64,000 nucleotides of DNA, from contig NZ_JAFFJT010000030.1 of the NCBI RefSeq assembly GCF_016924665.1, positions 1 to 64,000 of the forward strand, read 5' to 3'. The DNA is from Nocardioides sp. SYSU D00038. Lineage in GTDB: Bacteria; Actinomycetota; Actinomycetes; Propionibacteriales; Nocardioidaceae. Every line of letters begins with the position of its first letter. The stretch's first letter is position 1. Positions 60,499 through 64,000 of the stretch are shown here, piece by piece. The notes under the pieces were generated by a model, which was given only the letters and a program-made list of their open reading frames with translations, had not been told where the DNA came from and searched no databases. The translations under genes and the position numbers were made by a program.

Positions 60499-61610
60499 GA
60501 CGTGCTCTCTTCCGTGACCTTCGTGCCCAGGACGTGCGTCAAGGCGTCCCTGAACGATGACATCTCCTCGGGGGTGCCGACCGAGACCCGCAGCCAGCCG
60601 TCGGGACCGACCTCGCGGATCAGCACGCCCCGGTCGAGCAGTCCCTGCCAGACAGCATGACGGTCGGGGAACGTCCCGAACAACACGAAGTTGGCGTCGG
60701 AGTCGGCCACCTGCAGGCCGCGACCCCGCAGCCAGCCGACGGTGGCGTCGCGCTCGGCACGGAGCTGGTCGACCTTGCCGAGCAGCTCGGGGGCGTGGCG
60801 CAGCGCCGCCAGCGCGACCGCCTGGGTCACCGCGGAGAGGTGGTACGGCAGCCGCACCACCCGGATCGCGTCGCAGATCGCGGGGTCCGCGGCCAGGTAG
60901 CCCAGCCGGCCGCCGGCGAGCGCGAACGCCTTGCTCATCGTCCGGGTGACGACCAGGTTGCGGTGGCGCGGCAGCAGCTCGAGGGCGCTGGGCGTGCCGT
61001 CGCGGCGGAACTCGCCGTAGGCCTCGTCGACGACGACCAGCCCGTCGTGGGCCGCGGTCGCCTCGCAGAGCAGCGTCACCGCCTCGGGCGGCAGCGCGGT
61101 GCCCGTGGGGTTGTTGGGCGAGGGCAGCAGCACGACGCTCGGCCGCCGCGCCTCGACCAGCGCGCGGGCGGCGTCGAGGTCGAGGCCGAAGTCGTCCTCG
61201 CGCCGGCCCTGCTCCCAGGTGGTGAGGGTGTCGCGGGCGTACTCGGGATACATCGAGTACGTGGGCGCGAAGCTCAGCGCGGTGCGCCCGGGACCGCCGA
61301 AGGCCTGCAGCAGCTGGAGCATCACCTCGTTGGACCCGTTGGCCGCCCAGACCTGGTCGGGGGTGATCGGGTGGGGGGTGTCGTGCGAGAGGTAGTCGGC
61401 GAGCGCGGCCCGCAGCGCGACGAACTCCCGGTCGGGGTAGCGGTTCAGGCCCGACGCCGCCTGGGCGACCGCCGTCGCGATGTCGGCGACGCAGGCCGGG
61501 GAGGGCCCGTAGGGGTTCTCGTTGACGTTGAGCTGCACGGGCACGTCGAGCTGGGGCGCGCCGTAGGGCTGGAGGCCCTGCAGCCCGTCGCGCAGGGGTG
61601 GGAAGGACAT
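60495..61610 (-). CDS. hisC: histidinol-phosphate aminotransferase
   Basis: A 371-residue class I/II PLP aminotransferase. The PLP lysine is in TRTMSKAFALAGGRLGY; LNVNENPYGPSP, SNEVMLQLLQAFGGPG and LPSPNNPTGTALP are the usual binding segments. The ATG at 61610 lies 5 bases after the hisD stop; upstream in-frame sequence belongs to hisD. Confidence 0.97.
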   Translation of the reverse strand: MSFPPLRDGLQGLQPYGAPQLDVPVQLNVNENPYGPSPACVADIATAVAQAASGLNRYPDREFVALRAALADYLSHDTPHPITPDQVWAANGSNEVMLQLLQAFGGPGRTALSFAPTYSMYPEYARDTLTTWEQGRREDDFGLDLDAARALVEARRPSVVLLPSPNNPTGTALPPEAVTLLCEATAAHDGLVVVDEAYGEFRRDGTPSALELLPRHRNLVVTRTMSKAFALAGGRLGYLAADPAICDAIRVVRLPYHLSAVTQAVALAALRHAPELLGKVDQLRAERDATVGWLRGRGLQVADSDANFVLFGTFPDRHAVWQGLLDRGVLIREVGPDGWLRVSVGTPEEMSSFRDALTHVLGTKVTEESTS

Positions 61611-61615
61611 GGCGG

Positions 61616-62932
61616 CTACCGGTCCCCGAACCGCACCCGAACCGCCGCGCCGTGGCCCGGCAGGTCCTCGGCCTCGGCGAGGGTGACGACGTGGTCGGCC
61701 ACCTCGGCCAGCGCGTCGCGGCTGTAGTCGACCACGTGCACCGACTTGGTGAACGCGCGGACCGAGAGCCCCGAGGAGTGGCAGGCGCAGCCGCCGGTGG
61801 GCAGCACGTGGTTGGAGCCGGCGCAGTAGTCGCCGAGCGAGACGGGCGCGTGCGGTCCCACGAAGATCGCGCCGGCGTTGCGCACCCGCGCGGCCCACCC
61901 GGCGGCGTCGGCGGTGTGGACCTCGAGGTGCTCGGCGGCGTAGGCGTCGACGACGGCGAGTCCCTGCTCGAGGTCGTCGACCAGCACGAACCCGGACTGC
62001 TGGCCGGCGAGGGCGGTGCGGATCCGATCGGCGTGCTTGGCGGCGAGCACCTGGCGCTCGAGCTCGGCCTCGACCGCCTCGACCAGGTCGGTGCTCGGCG
62101 TCACCAGCACCGCGCCGGCGAGCGGGTCGTGCTCGGCCTGGCTGACCAGGTCGGCGGCGACGTAGGCGGGGTCGGCGGTGTCGTCGGCCAGGATCGCGAT
62201 CTCGGTGGGACCGGCCTCGGAGTCGATGCCGACCTGGCCCTTGAGCAGCCGCTTGGCGGTGACCACCCAGATGCTGCCCGGGCCGGTGACCAGGTCGACG
62301 CGGCGGCAGGGGCCGACGCCGTAGGCGAACATCGCGATCGCCTGGGCCCCACCCACGGCGTAGACCTCGTCGACGCCGAGCAGGGCGCAGGCGGCCAGGA
62401 TCGTGGGGTGCGGCAGGCCGCCGAACTCCTTCTGCGGCGTCGAGGAGAGCGCGATCGAGCCGACGCCCGCCACCTGGGCGGGCACGACGTTCATCAGCAC
62501 GCTGGAGACCAGCGGTGCCAGGCCGCCCGGCACGTACAGGCCGACCCGGCCCACGGGCACCTTGCGGTGGGTGACCCGGGCGCCCGGGCCGAGGTCGGTC
62601 ACCGCGTCGCGCTCGAGCTCGTGGGTGCAGGTCGCGCGCAGCCGGCGGATCGACTCCTCGAGGCCGGCGCGCACCGCCGGGTCGAGCTCCTCGAGCGCCC
62701 GGGCCAGTGCTTCGGCCGGCACCCGGACGTCGGTCTGCTCGACGCCGTCGTACTCGCGCGACATCTCGAGGATCGCCTCGACCCCGCGGGTGCGCACCGC
62801 CTCGCAGATCGCGTGGACCGCCGGGATCGCAGCCTCGACGTCGAAGTCGGCCCTCGGCACGGCTCCGCGGTAGTCGACGGAGCCGGTCCGGTCGGTGGGC
62901 TCGGCTCCGCGCAGGTCGATCCGGCGCATCAT
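61616..62932 (-). CDS. hisD: histidinol dehydrogenase
   Basis: A 438-residue zinc enzyme for the last two oxidations of histidine synthesis. GRVGLYVPGGLAPLVSSVLMNVVPA, VDLVTGPGSIWVVTAKRLLKG, and the catalytic Glu-His region LVSQAEHDP are present; GDYCAGSNHVLPTGG provides later ligands. The ATG at 62932 is 7 bases after TAGAAT, so the his operon mRNA is probably leaderless. It is the first gene of hisDCBH-orf-AF. Confidence 0.97.
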   Translation of the reverse strand: MMRRIDLRGAEPTDRTGSVDYRGAVPRADFDVEAAIPAVHAICEAVRTRGVEAILEMSREYDGVEQTDVRVPAEALARALEELDPAVRAGLEESIRRLRATCTHELERDAVTDLGPGARVTHRKVPVGRVGLYVPGGLAPLVSSVLMNVVPAQVAGVGSIALSSTPQKEFGGLPHPTILAACALLGVDEVYAVGGAQAIAMFAYGVGPCRRVDLVTGPGSIWVVTAKRLLKGQVGIDSEAGPTEIAILADDTADPAYVAADLVSQAEHDPLAGAVLVTPSTDLVEAVEAELERQVLAAKHADRIRTALAGQQSGFVLVDDLEQGLAVVDAYAAEHLEVHTADAAGWAARVRNAGAIFVGPHAPVSLGDYCAGSNHVLPTGGCACHSSGLSVRAFTKSVHVVDYSRDALAEVADHVVTLAEAEDLPGHGAAVRVRFGDR

Positions 62933-62939
62933 GGCCCCG

Positions 62940-62945
62940 ATTCTA
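62940..62945 (-). promoter_or_regulatory. -10 box of the his operon
   Basis: TAGAAT on the minus strand, 7 bases before the hisD ATG. I saw no histidine-rich leader peptide or T-box. Confidence 0.55.
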
Positions 62946-63022
62946 CGAGCGCGCCCGCACCGCCCCGACCCGCCCGACGCTGCGTGGACGCCGAGGTGGG
63001 CCGCCGGGCACCGGGCCGGGGC

Positions 63023-63028
63023 TAGGGT
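63023..63028 (+). promoter_or_regulatory. -10 box of the Lon N-domain gene
   Basis: TAGGGT followed by 6 bases and GTG at 63035. It lies 78 bases from the divergent hisD -10. Confidence 0.5.
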
Positions 63029-63034
63029 CGGGGC

Positions 63035-63700
63035 GTGAGCACCACGCTGCCGATGTTCCCGCTGAACACGGTGATTTTCCCGGGCGTGCGGGTGCCCCTG
63101 CACGTGTTCGAGGACCGCTACCGCGCGCTGGTGCACCACCTGCTCCGCGTCGAGGACCCCGCCGAGCGGGTCTTCGGCTCGGTCGGCATCCGCGAGGGCT
63201 ACGAGATCGGCGACCACGGCTCGCAGTCGCTGTTCCGGGTGGGCGTGCGGGTGCAGCTCACCGAGGTCGAGGCGCACGCCGACGGCACGTTCGACATCGA
63301 GTGCGTCGGCCGCGACCGGATCGCCCTGGAGCGGCTCGACACCAGCGGCACCTTCCCGGTGGGGCACGTCGTCGACCGGCCGGAGTCGGGGGCGCCGGTG
63401 CCGGACGCGCTGCTGGAGCGGGCCCGGGCGACGTTCACCGCCTACCGCGCCGCCCTCTCCGACATCCGCACCGACCCGTTCGAGGGCGACCTGCCCCGCG
63501 ACCCGACGTACCTGTCCTGGACGCTGGCCGCCTGCGCCCCCCTGCCCCTCCAGGACCGTCAGGCGCTGCTGGAGGCCGAGGACGCCGCCCACCGCCTCCG
63601 CCTCGTCACCGACCTGCTGCGCACCGAGCTGCGCGCCATGAACGTGATCCCGTCGCTGCCCGCCACCGAGGTCGCCCGCACCCGCTGGTCGCCGAACTGA
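63035..63700 (+). CDS. Lon N-terminal (substrate-binding) domain protein
   Basis: A 221-residue protein made only of the Lon N-terminal domain: LPMFPLNTVIFPGVRVPLHVFEDRYRALV at the start, the strand-rich GTFDIECVGRDRIALERLD, and a C-terminal helical bundle (LQDRQALLEAEDAAHRLRLVTDLL). There is no ATPase or protease part. Such stand-alone proteins are common but their role is not established. Divergent from hisD. Confidence 0.9.
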   Translation: MSTTLPMFPLNTVIFPGVRVPLHVFEDRYRALVHHLLRVEDPAERVFGSVGIREGYEIGDHGSQSLFRVGVRVQLTEVEAHADGTFDIECVGRDRIALERLDTSGTFPVGHVVDRPESGAPVPDALLERARATFTAYRAALSDIRTDPFEGDLPRDPTYLSWTLAACAPLPLQDRQALLEAEDAAHRLRLVTDLLRTELRAMNVIPSLPATEVARTRWSPN

Positions 63701-63710
63701 GAGCGAGCAG

Positions 63711-63882
63711 CACCGGGCGAGGAACGAGCCCGGTGCGTCGCGAGCGAAGGTCGAGCAAGCCCTCCGGCTGAGCCTGCGAAGCCGGAACGGGCGCGTCGAG
63801 ACCCGGTGACGTGCCCACCGACCGGAACCACCGGGCGAGGAACGAGCCCGGTGCGTCGAGACCCGGTGACGTGCCCACCGAC
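63711..63882. repeat. composite direct and inverted repeats
   Basis: A 30-bp unit at 63711-63740 recurs exactly at 63829-63858; it contains CACCGGGC/GCCCGGTG, so each copy can form a hairpin. A second 30-bp unit at 63793-63822 recurs at 63853-63882. They look like dispersed REP-type elements and may also terminate the Lon N-domain gene. The rest of 63701-64000 has no gene I can support. Confidence 0.8.
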
Positions 63883-63973
63883 CCGGGCCACAGGTCCGCA
63901 GGCGTGCTGCCGAGTCGTGGGTTCGTCCAAGCCGGTACCACCACACCGCGGCGGCCCCCCGCGGGCGGGCGGG

Positions 63974-64000
63974 CCCCCCCCCCCCCACCCCCCCCCCCCC
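63974..64000. repeat. poly-C tract
   Basis: Twenty-six of the last 27 bases are C. Nothing suggests function; it looks like a sequencing or assembly limit. Confidence 0.8.

Noticed and set aside
63974..64000. Poly-C tract as a functional element
   Set aside because: Position at the window end and composition point to a sequencing or assembly artefact.

Overview
The window is about 64 kb of very GC-rich chromosomal DNA with third codon positions almost always G or C. Gene order and families point to an actinobacterium, most likely a Nocardioides-like propionibacterial relative. The backbone coaE - rpsA - polA - liv ABC transporter - ANTAR regulator - pyk - gltDB - lgt - trpABC - hisIFAHBCD is the arrangement I know from Streptomyces and mycobacteria. 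The genus is an inference from gene content; no rRNA gene is present to confirm it.

Layout. 1-11 kb: coaE and rpsA, normally close together, are separated by an accessory block. It holds a MarR regulator divergent from an ABC exporter, a compact acyl-CoA synthetase, membrane and secreted hypothetical proteins, and a GlxA-type AraC regulator divergent from a 49-residue membrane protein. 11-25 kb: two methyltransferases and a frameshifted condensation-like gene, then a minus-strand cell-envelope operon (aftD-like arabinofuranosyltransferase, GT-C-like membrane protein, DUF2613, GT2, GT4, DUF3068) with a divergent flippase. 25-29.5 kb: polA, a thioesterase, a GNAT protein and DUF554. 29.6-35.5 kb: a branched-chain amino acid ABC transporter, with the binding protein convergent to livHMGF; LivH carries an unusual extracytoplasmic domain. 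35.6-38.8 kb: a PdtaR-like ANTAR regulator, a small SD-equipped gene, an unusual tRNA (anticodon CAA on a short-variable-loop body), a free-standing HTH-LAGLIDADG protein directly downstream of it, and two methyltransferases. 38.8-53.5 kb: pyk, gltD, gltB, lgt, a Sco1-like lipoprotein, trpA, trpB, trpC, small membrane proteins and hisI. 53.5-57.2 kb: a two-gene heterodimeric ABC exporter sits between hisI and the rest of the his operon. 57.4-63 kb: hisF, hisA/priA, a small membrane gene, hisH, hisB, hisC, hisD. 63-64 kb: a Lon N-domain protein, dispersed-type repeats and a poly-C tract.

Expression signals. Many starts sit 6 to 8 bases after a TAnnnT -10 box with no room for a Shine-Dalgarno site, so leaderless transcription looks common. 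At four junctions the TAG stop of the upstream gene is itself the first half of the -10 box of the next gene. Genes inside operons overlap by ATGA or GTGA, indicating translational coupling.

The most unusual piece is the tRNA plus HTH-LAGLIDADG pair at 36567-37420. Other points of interest are the stop-codon/-10 fusions, the TGGCAGG operator array beside the GlxA regulator, the LivH domain fusion, and the heterodimeric ABC exporter with a degenerate ATPase site.
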